Shown: positions 44,276 through 54,430 of the stretch, piece by piece
How the letters are laid out: the number at the start of each line of letters is the position of its first letter
Position numbering within the stretch: position 1 is the stretch's first letter
Origin: JAGTVG01 sp964543195
Lineage (GTDB): Bacteria; Bacteroidota; Bacteroidia; Cytophagales; Cyclobacteriaceae
Direction of reading: 5' to 3'
NCBI GenBank assembly: GCA_964543195.1
Contig: CAZIXF010000013.1
Span: forward strand, 33,806 to 97,805
Length of the DNA: 64,000 bases
Notes under the pieces: model-generated
Database searches by the model: none
What the model was told of the DNA's origin: nothing
Seen by the model: the letters and a program-made list of their open reading frames with translations, nothing else
Made by a program: the position numbers and the translations under genes

Positions 44276-45706
44276 CTAATTACCATCTCTGATCATAGCC
44301 ACCCAATACCCTTTCCCCGGGGTTTGTAAAGTTATACGGCCTGGTTCCACCTGCCCTCCATCGATCCACTTTCCTTCATGCAGGTTCATCCATCGGAGCT
44401 TACCCGAATCATTCAGTGCACTTGCATTGAGTTCGACCGATCCTGCACCGTCAAACCCGATTGCATATTGGTTTTCCGGGCTGGCCATCAGATAAACGCC
44501 TTCGCCATGACTCAGCAGGCCGGGTAGGGGCTCCATTTCAAACCAGTTCATTGCATTGGTAAAAATCCGGAAACTCCGGATTACCTGTTGGGCTTCTTCA
44601 CTAAGGCCCAGTCCCCGGTTACCTTCCCCGTTCCAGTAGGGTACCGGCCGGTGAAACCGCGTAGATGCCAGTCCTGCAAAAACATTCCGCATGAACTTGG
44701 GCACCCCGCCGAAATTATCGTTGTAGATCTTCACATTATTGATCGGCCGGGGATCGCTACTCAGGTATTCCCGCACTTCAAGCAACCGCTTATACTGGAG
44801 TTTCGGGTCTCTTATCTGGTTGCCCGTATTCTGGGAAACATCTGCGTAAGTATACACCTCGGGATTGTCATATACGGTTCGATGCGTGGCATGCGTTATA
44901 TCTTCCTTTCGCCGCATATCGGTAACCTGTGCTTCCACGCCATATTCTTTTGCATGCTGATGAATGCGTTCTGCCCAGTACATCGACCATTCTGCCGGTT
45001 CACCGGATTCGTTGTTTATGCAATAGAGCACGTTCGGGAAAGGTAAAGCGATCTTTAATATCCGGTCGACAAAAGCCTCCTGATAGGGTAAAACCACTTC
45101 ATTGTTTTCCAGAGCGGGCACGGTATGGAAAAAATTATGCTCAGTGGGTTCTTCGGCCGGAGAAAAAGGCACATCGGTCAACAGTCCGGATCCTTCTGTG
45201 GTATAGTTGATGTTGTTCACCGGGTTGAAAGGATGGCGCGACCAGTTGTCCTGTGAAAGGTCCCACTGGTCCCAGAGTTCGATTTGTACGATCACGTCAC
45301 GTTCGGCAGCCAGTTGAAGAAAGATCTCAAAACGCTGCCAGTATTCCTCATTCCAGGAATCGAGGTCGTACTTATCCCCGGTTTTTGAAAAGGCATACAC
45401 GTTCGCCGAATCACGGTCGCTCATCGTATTGCGGACGTAATTTCCACCGTTTGCCACCAGCAGGTCCAGATGTGCGGCCAGCGATTCCCCGTTGATGTCC
45501 GGATTATTGAATAAGTTATCGTCGTCACTTCCCCCAAGCAACAGCACAGGTTCTCCCTTATACTGCCAGAAGTAAGGATTCTCGGTATATGGCCGGATGC
45601 GCTCCGGGTTGACAGGATATGGTGAACATCCTGAAATGTTCAGGGCCATAAAAAATGCAGCGAAAATTAAAAGACCGGCAATCCGGTTGGTTTTTGTTGG
45701 GATCAT
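44276..45706 (-). CDS. lipoprotein, putative TIM-barrel glycoside hydrolase (DUF6298/DUF4038-like)
   Basis: 476 residues with a lipobox ('FMALNISGC'). 'TENPYFWQYKGEPVLLLGGS' is the usual start of cellulase-superfamily barrels of the DUF4038 and DUF6298 kind. The barrel continues with 'NYVRNTMSDRD', 'RDVIVQIELWDQWDLS', 'NVLYCINNESGEPAEWSMYW' (probable acid-base Glu in NNESGE) and 'VPYWNGEGNRGLG' (probable nucleophile Glu). A C-terminal beta-sandwich-like stretch ends in 'GKGYWVAMIRDG'. Probably a secreted glycosidase; substrate unknown. Confidence 0.65.
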   Translation of the reverse strand: MIPTKTNRIAGLLIFAAFFMALNISGCSPYPVNPERIRPYTENPYFWQYKGEPVLLLGGSDDDNLFNNPDINGESLAAHLDLLVANGGNYVRNTMSDRDSANVYAFSKTGDKYDLDSWNEEYWQRFEIFLQLAAERDVIVQIELWDQWDLSQDNWSRHPFNPVNNINYTTEGSGLLTDVPFSPAEEPTEHNFFHTVPALENNEVVLPYQEAFVDRILKIALPFPNVLYCINNESGEPAEWSMYWAERIHQHAKEYGVEAQVTDMRRKEDITHATHRTVYDNPEVYTYADVSQNTGNQIRDPKLQYKRLLEVREYLSSDPRPINNVKIYNDNFGGVPKFMRNVFAGLASTRFHRPVPYWNGEGNRGLGLSEEAQQVIRSFRIFTNAMNWFEMEPLPGLLSHGEGVYLMASPENQYAIGFDGAGSVELNASALNDSGKLRWMNLHEGKWIDGGQVEPGRITLQTPGKGYWVAMIRDGN

Positions 45707-45717
45707 TATTCAGAGAA

Positions 45718-45909
45718 TTAAATATTTATCATTAAAAAATTATTTGAAGTTTCTATTTTCTCCGTTTCTTCTTCCCATGGTTCAGGATCCATCATATCTT
45801 CCCAGTCAAGAATTGTCCGGTATTCCAATGTATCCTTGTTTATGAAGATCTTCATCCCGGATTCCAGTTCCCGGGCCATATCATTGATTTGACTTTTGCT
45901 GAGTTTCAT
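45718..45909 (-). pseudogene. UPF0158 family protein, truncated
   Basis: 63 residues: 'MKLSKSQINDMARELESGMK', 'IFINKDTLEYRTILDW' and 'PEPWEEETEKIE' match the N-terminal third of UPF0158 proteins, which usually run to about 150 residues. The frame stops at 'NNFLMINI' 11 bp from the glycosidase gene. The rest of the domain is absent, so it is likely a remnant. No function is known for the family. Confidence 0.65.
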
Positions 45910-46087
45910 GGGCAGACTTTTTTGTCCATACCGGAAAAACCAATTATGTGTGGGTTGAAAACCGGATTATGTTTCTGTTTCGAGTGAAAGTAATCAATGA
46001 AGATATAAGTTCAAAGTTATCAGCTAAATCAGGTATGGTTTTTTATCAACCGGTTGGAATGTGTGAATTCCAGCAGGCAGGTGAAGT

Positions 46088-46468
46088 TTATCCTTTTCCC
46101 CCTTTCTTCCCATGCACCGTGTAAAAAATCGTCTGGATCTTTATTTTACCATCCTCAATTAAAAATGAATCGGCCCCGTCTGCTACATTCGAATCTTTGG
46201 AATCTCCCGTCCAGTGAAGGAAACACATATTATCGTGGCAAAGCTTTACTTCATACCCGAAATTTCCTCCGGGTAGTTGTCTGTTCAATAATCCGGCCGC
46301 TTCCCTGACCCCGTCATGCCCGCGAAATGTGCCGTAATTGGTTAAAAGAACGATATCTTCGGCGCAGTTTCTCCTGAGATCTTCCTCAAGCCTGCCTTCC
46401 TGCGCCAGTATGAGATGATCCTCAAATACTTCACTGGCACTCCTTTCAAAAAGATTTTCATTATCCAT
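46088..46468 (-). CDS. SnoaL/NTF2-like protein
   Basis: 126 residues with the alpha+beta cone fold pattern: 'VFEDHLILAQEGRLEEDLRR', 'CAEDIVLLTNYGTFRGHDGV', 'GYEVKLCHDNMCFLHWTGDS', 'GADSFLIEDGKIKIQTIFYT'. The closing 'DSFxIEDGKIxxQTI' is typical of SnoaL-like domains. Substrate unknown; a mixed role as isomerase or binding protein cannot be decided. Monocistronic. Confidence 0.85.
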   Translation of the reverse strand: MDNENLFERSASEVFEDHLILAQEGRLEEDLRRNCAEDIVLLTNYGTFRGHDGVREAAGLLNRQLPGGNFGYEVKLCHDNMCFLHWTGDSKDSNVADGADSFLIEDGKIKIQTIFYTVHGKKGGKG

Positions 46469-46600
46469 AGTAAGTTTTTTTTCAATAAAAGATATTCAAA
46501 TATAGATAAGAACGGATCGCTTGTAAAAACCGGGCAGGATATTCTAAGCATTCCATGTTTTATCTGATGATCTTTTCAGTGATCTTTTTTGATGTTTATT

Positions 46601-46638
46601 TAGAGAATTCACTAAATAAATATACTTTTAATTCTCTA
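46601..46638. promoter_or_regulatory. inverted repeat upstream of the fucosidase gene, candidate operator
   Basis: Perfect 9-bp arms TAGAGAATT (46601-46609) and AATTCTCTA (46630-46638) are separated by 20 bp of A/T-rich DNA, ending 37 bp before the GH29 start. The spacer contains TACTTTTA, near the Bacteroidota -7 box TAnnTTTG. A repressor or activator site is possible. Confidence 0.4.
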
Positions 46639-46675
46639 CAGAAGATACGCGAATTTTTTAATTTTTTTTGACATT

Positions 46676-48481
46676 ATGATCAATAATAGCTTGAAGTTAG
46701 TGTGGATCCTGTTCGTTTCAACTACGGGTTTAGTCACCGGCCAGACCGAAAACGAAATTGAAAATTATACAGTAAACAGGGAGGACAGGTTGTCCTGGTG
46801 GAAGGATGCCCGCTATGGTATGTTCATTCATTGGGGGGTGTATGCCGAACTTGCCGGTGAGTGGAAGGATGAACGAATAGAGGGGCCGGGTGAATGGATC
46901 ATGTACAATGCAAAGATCCCTGTGGAGGAGTATGAAAAAGTGGCCGGGCGTTTTAACCCAGGAGATTTCAATGCGGAGAAATGGGTACGGGTTGCCAGGG
47001 ATGCAGGCATGAAATATATTGTGATTACCGCCAAGCATTGTGATGGGTTTGCCATGTACCATTCAAAAGTCAGCAACTATAATATCGTTGATTTCACTCA
47101 ATTCAAACGGGACCCGGTCAGGGAACTAAAGGCAGCATGTGACAAATACGGCATTAAACTGGGTTTTTACTACTCTCATAACTGGGATTGGCATGAACCG
47201 AATGCCAAAGGACTGGCTAATACCTGGGATTTTCCGGATACGGAAAGCAAAGATCCCGGAAATTATTATAAAAATAAAAGTATTCCGCAGATTGAGGAAC
47301 TGGTTAAAAATTATTCACCCGACATCATGTGGTTCGATGTGCCCACGGATATCCCCCGGGAAACAAGTTTCGAAATACTGAAAAAGGTAAGAAAGGTCAG
47401 CCCGGATTGTATTATTAATGACCGGATAAGCAGTGAGCATGGGGAAAAGAAGCTGGTCATGGGTGACTATTATACGCCTGAACAATATATACCTGCCGGA
47501 TTGGAAATGGATTTTGAAACATGCATGACCCTGAACGATACATGGGGATATAAATATTATGACCATAACTGGAAGTCTGCCGGGATGGTTATCAAAAATC
47601 TTATCATGAATGCCAGTATGGGTGGAAATTATTTGTTGAACGTAGGCCCGGACGATTCCGGAGAGATACCTTCCCGGTCCGTAGTGATTTTAAAAACAGC
47701 CGGTGAATGGCTCAACGCTAACGGAGAAAGCATTTACGGTACCTCGCGAAGTCCGCTTAAGCATGTTTTTTATGACCAGGGTGCATGTACCGCAAAACCT
47801 GGAAAACTTTATATCCATCTTTTTGAATGGCCTGAAAAAAGAGAATTGGTCCTGCCTGAAATTAACGCAAATGTGGACAGGATCTATCTGCAGGCAGATC
47901 AAAATAAAAAGCCTTTATCATTTAAAAAAACCGGTAAAAACGACCTGATCATCGATCTTGAACCTGAAAAAATTGGTACCGGTATATTGAGCAACATGGC
48001 GAATACATTGGTAATCAAGTATTCAGGAACCCTGCAACCACAGAAATTACCGGGTATAATTGATCCTTTTAACACGGCCACATTTACTGCATCAAACGCC
48101 TCATTTTCCGGAAATGCTTCTTATGAATTCAATAATAGATGGGGAGAGCACCGAGGATATGAGATGACAGAATGGAATAATGGCGGTGCTGTAAGCTGGG
48201 ATTTCCGGACCATAAGGAATGGTTCCTATAAAATAGAACTGGTATACGGATCGAATGAAAAGAGTATTGGAAGTGATATTCATATTTCGATCGATGGAAA
48301 AACCTTCAAACATAAAATAAATGAACAGCAAGGGTGGTACAGGAGTAAACGGTTTAAAATTGGAGAGATCCACCTTCCCGAAGGAATAAGTGGAGAAATA
48401 AAAGTAACGGCAGGATGGAGTTTGAGTCATACGATCGCCAATCTCATGCAGATCCGGATAATGCCCATATGTGAAAATTAG
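46676..48481 (+). CDS. alpha-L-fucosidase, GH29
   Basis: 601 residues with a signal peptide ending near 'TTGLVTGQ'. GH29 barrel: 'WWKDARYGMFIHWGVYAELA', 'AKIPVEEYEKVAGRFNP', 'GMKYIVITAKHCDGFAMYHS', 'GIKLGFYYSHNWDWHEP' and 'PDIMWFDVPTDIP', where the Asp of WFD is the catalytic nucleophile. A C-terminal beta-sandwich (about 355-601) ends with a domain that could bind carbohydrate. It hydrolyses fucosyl links in host or algal glycans. The sulfatase that follows in the same direction suggests a sulfated fucan or fucosylated substrate. Confidence 0.93.
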   Translation: MINNSLKLVWILFVSTTGLVTGQTENEIENYTVNREDRLSWWKDARYGMFIHWGVYAELAGEWKDERIEGPGEWIMYNAKIPVEEYEKVAGRFNPGDFNAEKWVRVARDAGMKYIVITAKHCDGFAMYHSKVSNYNIVDFTQFKRDPVRELKAACDKYGIKLGFYYSHNWDWHEPNAKGLANTWDFPDTESKDPGNYYKNKSIPQIEELVKNYSPDIMWFDVPTDIPRETSFEILKKVRKVSPDCIINDRISSEHGEKKLVMGDYYTPEQYIPAGLEMDFETCMTLNDTWGYKYYDHNWKSAGMVIKNLIMNASMGGNYLLNVGPDDSGEIPSRSVVILKTAGEWLNANGESIYGTSRSPLKHVFYDQGACTAKPGKLYIHLFEWPEKRELVLPEINANVDRIYLQADQNKKPLSFKKTGKNDLIIDLEPEKIGTGILSNMANTLVIKYSGTLQPQKLPGIIDPFNTATFTASNASFSGNASYEFNNRWGEHRGYEMTEWNNGGAVSWDFRTIRNGSYKIELVYGSNEKSIGSDIHISIDGKTFKHKINEQQGWYRSKRFKIGEIHLPEGISGEIKVTAGWSLSHTIANLMQIRIMPICEN

Positions 48482-48625
48482 CATGTTTTGCCACGTTGTG
48501 GACATTGTTAAATTGACTGATTTTTGAAGAATATCAGGATTGATGGGTATCAATACCGGGCAGGATAATTTGGATACAAAATCCGCAAAAAAAATTATTT
48601 ATTAATAAAAAAAAATTAAATCAAC

Positions 48626-50221
48626 ATGAAGAAAACAAAGGTTTGGATAGGGATATTTGTTCCATTGATCCTGTTGAATTGTTCGCCAGTTCAGGATAAG
48701 ACTGAAGGTGTTGATCGCAATGCCGTCAATCCTAACATCATTTTCCTCCTGGCCGATGACCTGAGGGATAATATGTTCAGCATTGACGGACATCCGCAAC
48801 TTAACACACCAAATATCGATCAGCTGATTGAAAAGGGCACCCGGTTCCGGAATGCCTATATCGCCGAACCTGTTTGTGCTCCCAGCCGGGTTTCGCTGTT
48901 AACCGGATTGCCTGAACGTTTACATGGAGTTGGATTTTCTTCTTCTTATCAGTTGACTGAACAACAATGGGGAAAAACCTATCCTGCTATGCTAAGAAAG
49001 AATGGTTATTTTACCGGTTTTATAGGAAAAATAGGTGTGGAGTATTATACTTTCATAGGGAACATGGCTGAAAAATTTGATTTCTGGTATGGTCATGACG
49101 GATGGACCAAATTTTTCCCTAAGGAATATGATTCTCCCAGTTGTGTACCTTATCATGGGGCTGAAAAAGACATTATTACACCTATCATGACAGAAGGAAT
49201 CTATAATTTTCTGGATTCGATCCCTGAAGATAAACCTTTTTGTTTATCGGTGAGTTTTAATGTTCCCCATGGCAGTCAGACCACCAGCATGTATACCGGT
49301 TATGAAGGTTGGCACACCATGATTAAGCCCGCCAATGAAAATCCTGCACTTCAGGGACACCCGGTATATGATACACTTTTCCGCTCGGCCAATATTAAAA
49401 TTCCGGAAGCAACGGGCACCGATCCTTACCGGTATATTCCTCAAGCCGTTATGGACCAGGATAAAGGCAGAAATAAAACGTATGATTATGATTATACCCG
49501 GGAAACATGCCTGGAACATCATATCCGTTATTATCAAACCATAACCGGTTTGGATATGGCCATTGGGAAAATGAGGTTAAAGCTTGAAGAAAAAGGTATG
49601 GCGGATAACACCATCATTATTTTTGCCAGTGATCACGGCCTCCTGATGGGAGAGTATGGTATGGGAGGCAAGGCATTACTATATGATCTTACTTCAAAAA
49701 TACCCTGTTTTATATATGATCCTACCGTTAATGATTCCCTGAAAGGTAAAAAAAATAATAACCTGGTTTCCAGCCTGGATATCCCGGCTACCATCTTGGA
49801 TTATGCCGGAATTGCAAAACCGGATCAAATGGAAGGTCATAGTTTGAAACCTTTGGTTGCGGGAAAAAACATACTCTGGCGGGATGAGATCTTTCTGGAA
49901 AGTTTGTTCACGTTAAGGGATAATCCATTTTGTGAAGGGATCAGGTTGGGTAACTGGAAATATATCCGCATGTATGATGGAGTAAATCCCTATCTGGAAA
50001 AAGACCTGGATTTTACCGACCGGCCCCCTGTTTTTGAACAGTTATTTAACCTTCAGGCAGATCCGGCGGAGGAAATAAACCTCATTGATCAATACCGGCA
50101 AACTGAATTTTTACAGCAGTTGCGTGAAAAAGTAAGCGAATATTCAAATGAACTGAATAAACGAAGGCAGGAGTATACCTCCACGAACGACATTATCAGG
50201 AAGGAAACGGAAGATCAATAA
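48626..50221 (+). CDS. formylglycine-dependent sulfatase (S1 family)
   Basis: 531 residues, lipoprotein signal ('FVPLILLNCSPVQDK'). 'NPNIIFLLADDLRDNMFSID' starts the alkaline-phosphatase-like fold with metal Asp pair, 'VCAPSRVSLLTG' (about 85) carries the C-x-P-S-R motif whose Cys becomes formylglycine, and 'NTIIIFASDHGLLMGEYGMG' holds the second metal site. It resembles iduronate-2-sulfatase-like members. Follows GH29 by 144 bp on the same strand. Needs an anaerobic or FGE-type maturase encoded elsewhere. Confidence 0.93.
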   Translation: MKKTKVWIGIFVPLILLNCSPVQDKTEGVDRNAVNPNIIFLLADDLRDNMFSIDGHPQLNTPNIDQLIEKGTRFRNAYIAEPVCAPSRVSLLTGLPERLHGVGFSSSYQLTEQQWGKTYPAMLRKNGYFTGFIGKIGVEYYTFIGNMAEKFDFWYGHDGWTKFFPKEYDSPSCVPYHGAEKDIITPIMTEGIYNFLDSIPEDKPFCLSVSFNVPHGSQTTSMYTGYEGWHTMIKPANENPALQGHPVYDTLFRSANIKIPEATGTDPYRYIPQAVMDQDKGRNKTYDYDYTRETCLEHHIRYYQTITGLDMAIGKMRLKLEEKGMADNTIIIFASDHGLLMGEYGMGGKALLYDLTSKIPCFIYDPTVNDSLKGKKNNNLVSSLDIPATILDYAGIAKPDQMEGHSLKPLVAGKNILWRDEIFLESLFTLRDNPFCEGIRLGNWKYIRMYDGVNPYLEKDLDFTDRPPVFEQLFNLQADPAEEINLIDQYRQTEFLQQLREKVSEYSNELNKRRQEYTSTNDIIRKETEDQ

Positions 50222-50267
50222 CTGATCGGTAAAACCGGTTTTCATGTTCCTCAAACCTTACTGTTTC

Positions 50268-51302
50268 CTATTTTAAATCCTCGATAAACCGGTCCACGAA
50301 TTCTACCTTTGTGGCCCAGGAAGTGACCAGCCTGATCGCCGAATTCTTATCATCCATTTTCTGCCAGATATAAAAACCATATTTTTTGTTCAGTTTTTCG
50401 ATCAGTTCATTGGGCAACACAGGGAAGATCTGGTTCGAGACAGGTGTTGTCAAAAATTCGTAGTTTAACTTTTTTATCCCTTCCGCCAGTTTTGCAGCCA
50501 TCGAGTTGGCATGCCGGGCCATATCAAAAAACAGATCGTCCTTGAACAATTCCAGGAATTGAACCCCGAAAATCCTTCCTTTCGCCAGCAAGGCGCCTTT
50601 CTGTTTCAGGAAGAATCTGAAATTTTCTTTCAGTTCATCATTTAAAATGACGATGGCCTCGCCAAGCAAAGCCCCGTTTTTTGTCCCGCCGATATAGAAC
50701 ACATCCACAAGCCCGGCCAATTCGGACAAGGCCAGGTCATTTACGCCGGAAGTCAGGGCTGAACCCAGGCGGGCGCCGTCGAGGTAGAGATAGAGCTTGT
50801 TTTTTTTGCAGAATACGGACAATTCTTCCAGTTCTTTTTTACTGTAAACACTACCGACTTCGGTGGTATTTGAAATAAATACGGCCGCAGGTTTCACCAT
50901 GTGTTCATCCGTGTGAAAATCGAGGACGTCCCGCACCATTCCGGGGGTCAGTTTCCCATCCTTCGTTTCCACGGTATTTATCTTATGCCCCGTAGCTTCA
51001 ACGGCTCCGGCTTCATGCACGGCAATATGCGCTGTGGCAGCCGCGATCACCGATTCATACGGTTTGATCATGGATGAGATCACGATTAAATTAGCCTGCG
51101 TGCCTCCCGAAACAAAATTGATGTCTGCTTCAGGTTGTTGGATCTTTCCACGGATCAGGCGGGCGGCTTCATCGCAGTAACGGTCCTCACCATATCCGGG
51201 TTCCTGTATTAAATTCGTGTCGTGCAGGGCTTTCAGTATCCGTTCATGCGCCCCTTCGTGATAATCGTCTTTGAAACTGTAATGGGTCATGATTACCGGC
51301 AA
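50268..51302 (-). CDS. low-specificity L-threonine aldolase
   Basis: 344 residues, fold-type I PLP enzyme splitting threonine to glycine and acetaldehyde. 'GGTQANLIVISSMIKPYESV' near 70, 'NTTEVGSVYSKKELEELS' near 150, 'LYLDGARLGSAL' with the PLP Asp, and 'VFYIGGTKNGALLGEAIV' with the Schiff-base Lys at about 205. Complete from start to end compared with the usual length of about 340-350 residues. It stands alone. Confidence 0.92.
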   Translation of the reverse strand: MPVIMTHYSFKDDYHEGAHERILKALHDTNLIQEPGYGEDRYCDEAARLIRGKIQQPEADINFVSGGTQANLIVISSMIKPYESVIAAATAHIAVHEAGAVEATGHKINTVETKDGKLTPGMVRDVLDFHTDEHMVKPAAVFISNTTEVGSVYSKKELEELSVFCKKNKLYLYLDGARLGSALTSGVNDLALSELAGLVDVFYIGGTKNGALLGEAIVILNDELKENFRFFLKQKGALLAKGRIFGVQFLELFKDDLFFDMARHANSMAAKLAEGIKKLNYEFLTTPVSNQIFPVLPNELIEKLNKKYGFYIWQKMDDKNSAIRLVTSWATKVEFVDRFIEDLK

Positions 51303-51354
51303 ATATAAAGTTTATTCCGCTTCCCGATCAACCGTACAGTTGATTTTTGTTACT

Positions 51355-51609
51355 TTACCTCTGTATCTGCCAGGCCCAGTTTGATAAATTCCATACCGGT
51401 TCACGGACCCGTTCCTTATAGGATATCGGCAACCGGTCATAGCGGTTTTCTTTCAATGATTCGTCAATTGGTGTGCCTTCAAGGATAAAATGCGCCTTGC
51501 CGAAATACCGTACACCGTCCGGGTCCTGTGAAATACCTGCCACGGGGATACTTATCACCAGGAGCACGGAAAAATAGCGGAATGCCGGAAAGAGTTTTAT
51601 AGCGGCCAT
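51355..51609 (-). pseudogene. SGNH hydrolase N-terminal domain, truncated
   Basis: From the ATG at 51607-51609 the frame gives a signal peptide ('YFSVLLVISIPVAGISQ') and the N-terminal sandwich of GDSL/SGNH hydrolases of the GxDLY type ('YDRLPISYKERVREPVWNLS'). It then runs into 'NWAWQIQR' and a stop, where the family continues with S-x-S-A-G-x-x-x-R-F. The catalytic domain is absent. A deletion or frameshift near 51395 explains this. Confidence 0.6.
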
Positions 51610-51715
51610 TTTATTAACAGTAAATCTATTTATAAAAATCAGTTCTTTACCTTCAATCGGATCCACTCAAACATTAATTAGAAAATGCTGATCCTGTATT
51701 ATTTTTCCACGAGGG

Positions 51716-51770
51716 AATACTGCATTCACGATTTTCGATATATGATTCGCGAACCACGATTTTAAGTTTT
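51716..51770. repeat. short degenerate 'ttcacgatt/attcgcgaa' repeats
   Basis: 'gcattcacgattttcgatat', 'atgattcgcgaaccacgatt' units resemble the repeat array at 25930-26025. The 269-bp gap around it (51667-51935) holds no recognisable gene. Confidence 0.4.
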
Positions 51771-51935
51771 AAAAGCCATATTCAATTAATTCCTGATCAT
51801 TTCAATAAATTCCAGTCCTTCAGAACGGTTTAAGATATTGAAGACTTAACTATTGGATATTAATTGATCATTGATTCATTGGTTATTGTATATTAATTAT
51901 CGCAGCTCGCGATTCGAAAATCAACTTTCCTTAAG

Positions 51936-53231
51936 TCACTCCTCCCTTATTGAATATTTAATCGATGTCTTATAATCCGTATAGTGAATATACTTCTGGT
52001 TTTCCATCCAGAGTACGATCTCGGAAGACCCGCCACGTAAGCCGCGGGGCATATAAGGGCGCACATTATCGTAATCCGACCGTTCGGTTATGGCTTCTTT
52101 GGTCCACGAATTCCCCATATCGTCCGTTTCCCAGCGCTCGATTTCAAACACACCATCAACTTGCCGGGATAAATAAACGATGTTACCATTGTCAGGATGT
52201 ATAGTCATACCTCCGAAATAGTGGACTTCCCTTTCCTTTTCACCTTCAGGCGTTTGAGGGAACCATTTTCCGGAATTGCATATTTTATTATCGATCCATG
52301 TATTTCCGGTATGCCGGGCATACCAGTATTCATGGTTCGATATATCCGGGCTTCGGGTATACAGGATGACCGGGTTGCCCTGCCTGTCCTGCCCGACATC
52401 TGCAATCCAGGCCCGGCCCGTGGTTTCGCTGGCCTCATATACCATGGAGGCCTCTTCCGGCTCAAAAGGAATTTGACCCATCGTGCAGATTTTTTCTCCG
52501 GAAGCCTTATAGAAAGCACCCTTTTCATAGTAGGCGTAATACACTGAGTTGGTGGGTTCCACACGGGGATGCCCGTCGGTAAATACGATGTGGATCTTCG
52601 ATTCCCCATCGGAGAAATATTTTACATAGGGCCTGTTGTTGGGATCGAAAGGATAATTGGTAATGAACACCCTGCTTTTCGACCAGGTGGTGCCGCCATC
52701 GTCCGACCACATCATGTTGGGTTTATAACCTGTCCAGCGGCCGAAGCAATAGATCCTGTTATTTTCTTCCTTTAAATGCACGGGGTTGGCATAGGTAATG
52801 GTCTCTTTAGGGAATTTCTTCAATTCTTCTCTGCTGACCGGATGGATAAGCTGGGCCCCGGAAAAAACAAGATCATCGCGGTATTCTTTTGACCGGTTAA
52901 TGAACAGGTCTTTAAAGCCATGCCTTGTGTACATCGCCAGGATCTCTCCCTTCCCGTTCAGGGTAAAGGCCGGGTTATCGTGATCATCCTGTTCAAGCCT
53001 GTAATAAAGCGCTGCGGTCCGGATGCTTTCCGACGCCGGATCGAACTTGACCGCTTCAACAGTACCGTTGGCTTTAACCCAGCCTGAGATCACATACCCG
53101 TCGGCCATGATGGCCCGTGGATCGGAAAACCAGCACCAGGCGCCGTCGTCGGTAAGGTAACCTGCAGAAGACTGCCCGGACGATTGATGATGAATAAGAA
53201 ACAAAAAAAAGACGAAAAAAATATATCGCAT
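51936..53231 (-). CDS. secreted BNR_4-family protein
   Basis: 431 residues with a signal peptide ('FVFFLFLIHHQSSGQSSAGY'). The BNR_4 signature is clear: 'DGAWCWFSDPRAIMADGYVI', 'DDHDNPAFTLNGKGEILAMY', then propeller blades with 'MWSDDGGTTWSKSRVF' (Asp-box) and 'HYFGGMTIHPDNGNIVYLS'. BNR_4 proteins form a seven-bladed propeller; several relatives are polysaccharide lyases (ulvan type), but most are uncharacterised. Alone on the minus strand near other polysaccharide-use genes. Confidence 0.85.
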   Translation of the reverse strand: MRYIFFVFFLFLIHHQSSGQSSAGYLTDDGAWCWFSDPRAIMADGYVISGWVKANGTVEAVKFDPASESIRTAALYYRLEQDDHDNPAFTLNGKGEILAMYTRHGFKDLFINRSKEYRDDLVFSGAQLIHPVSREELKKFPKETITYANPVHLKEENNRIYCFGRWTGYKPNMMWSDDGGTTWSKSRVFITNYPFDPNNRPYVKYFSDGESKIHIVFTDGHPRVEPTNSVYYAYYEKGAFYKASGEKICTMGQIPFEPEEASMVYEASETTGRAWIADVGQDRQGNPVILYTRSPDISNHEYWYARHTGNTWIDNKICNSGKWFPQTPEGEKEREVHYFGGMTIHPDNGNIVYLSRQVDGVFEIERWETDDMGNSWTKEAITERSDYDNVRPYMPRGLRGGSSEIVLWMENQKYIHYTDYKTSIKYSIREE

Positions 53232-53521
53232 GATGGATTGTGATTAATGTTGATTGACGATCGTTACATTTTGATGCCCTGTTAAAAGTTCGCCGACAGA
53301 ACGTATATTGTGCATTTGGCAATCAATCGTCTCTTTAATATTTCATCCAATTTACCAATCAATTTATCGATATCCGAATTCTTTTTGATCAATGGGCGTA
53401 AAACTCTCAATGTGTTCAATTTGCCGGATCACCATTATAAGAAAAATCATATAAGACCGCTATCGAGTTATTATGATCCAGGAGTATTCCACTCTGTATC
53501 GCATACACCCTGGCAACATGC

Positions 53522-54430
53522 TTATTTGAAGGAAATGATATTGTAACCCGCTTTATCTATTTGTTCCCGGAGATAGTCGATATACGAAGGCCCTACCTCA
53601 CAGCATCCGCCAACGACAGATGCCCCATTTTTTATCCAATTCATTGCATATGCAGCATATTTCTTTTCATCCAGATCCTTTCTGGCCGAAAGAACATCTA
53701 CCGTTCCTCCCGGTTTCAGAGGGTCGACAGAGGTAAAACCGTTTGCATATCCTCCGTACGGTATATCCAGATGCCTCAATGTTTCCAAACCTTCGCTAAT
53801 CGTTTCCGGATAAGAGCAATTAAACATCAGCGCATCCAGGGAATAAGTTGAAATAGCGTTCAAAGCTTCCTCAATGGATTCTCCTGAGCGTAGCTGGTCC
53901 GGAAATTTATCGGATAAAGTAAAACTCAGGCAAACCGTTTTACCGCTTTCAAGTGCTGCCTCTGTTGCCGCTTGTGCTTCCTTTATATTGGAGATTGTTT
54001 CAATGAGAAATAAATCGACCACAGGTGCCTGTATTGCTGTTATTTGCTCATATTCCTGCTTTAGCTCTGAGAAAGAACGTTCATCAGAGGTATAGCTTGC
54101 TGCCAAAGGAGGTAAGCAGCCGGCTATCTGCACATCTTCCGCCATTGTTCCAAGTTCATCCCTGGCTTCTGAGGCGATGTTTGAGGCCTGCAGCTGCAGC
54201 TTTTCAAACCACTCAATCTCACCGTCCCGCTGAAGGCGGGTGGGTGTACAAGTATAGCTGTTGATGGTGATAATACGGGCACCTGCCCTGATGAAATCCT
54301 GGTGAACTTCTTTCACGATATCCGGCTGGTCCATCATTACCCTAACCGACCACAGAGGGTGGGCAGACTTCCCTGCCCGTCGATATATTTCCTGGCCGAT
54401 TCCACCATCCAATAGAATAATATTTTTCAT
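53522..54430 (-). CDS. homocysteine S-methyltransferase
   Basis: 302 residues, a (beta/alpha)8 methyltransferase. 'MKNIILLDGGIGQEIYRRAG' is the barrel start, 'ARIITINSYTCTPTRLQRDG' the second strand, 'LDALMFNCSYPETISEGLET' supplies the first zinc Cys and 'GASVVGGCCEVGPSYIDYLR' the Cys pair. It would transfer a methyl group, likely from S-methylmethionine or a betaine, to homocysteine. Complete and standard in length. Confidence 0.92.
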   Translation of the reverse strand: MKNIILLDGGIGQEIYRRAGKSAHPLWSVRVMMDQPDIVKEVHQDFIRAGARIITINSYTCTPTRLQRDGEIEWFEKLQLQASNIASEARDELGTMAEDVQIAGCLPPLAASYTSDERSFSELKQEYEQITAIQAPVVDLFLIETISNIKEAQAATEAALESGKTVCLSFTLSDKFPDQLRSGESIEEALNAISTYSLDALMFNCSYPETISEGLETLRHLDIPYGGYANGFTSVDPLKPGGTVDVLSARKDLDEKKYAAYAMNWIKNGASVVGGCCEVGPSYIDYLREQIDKAGYNIISFK

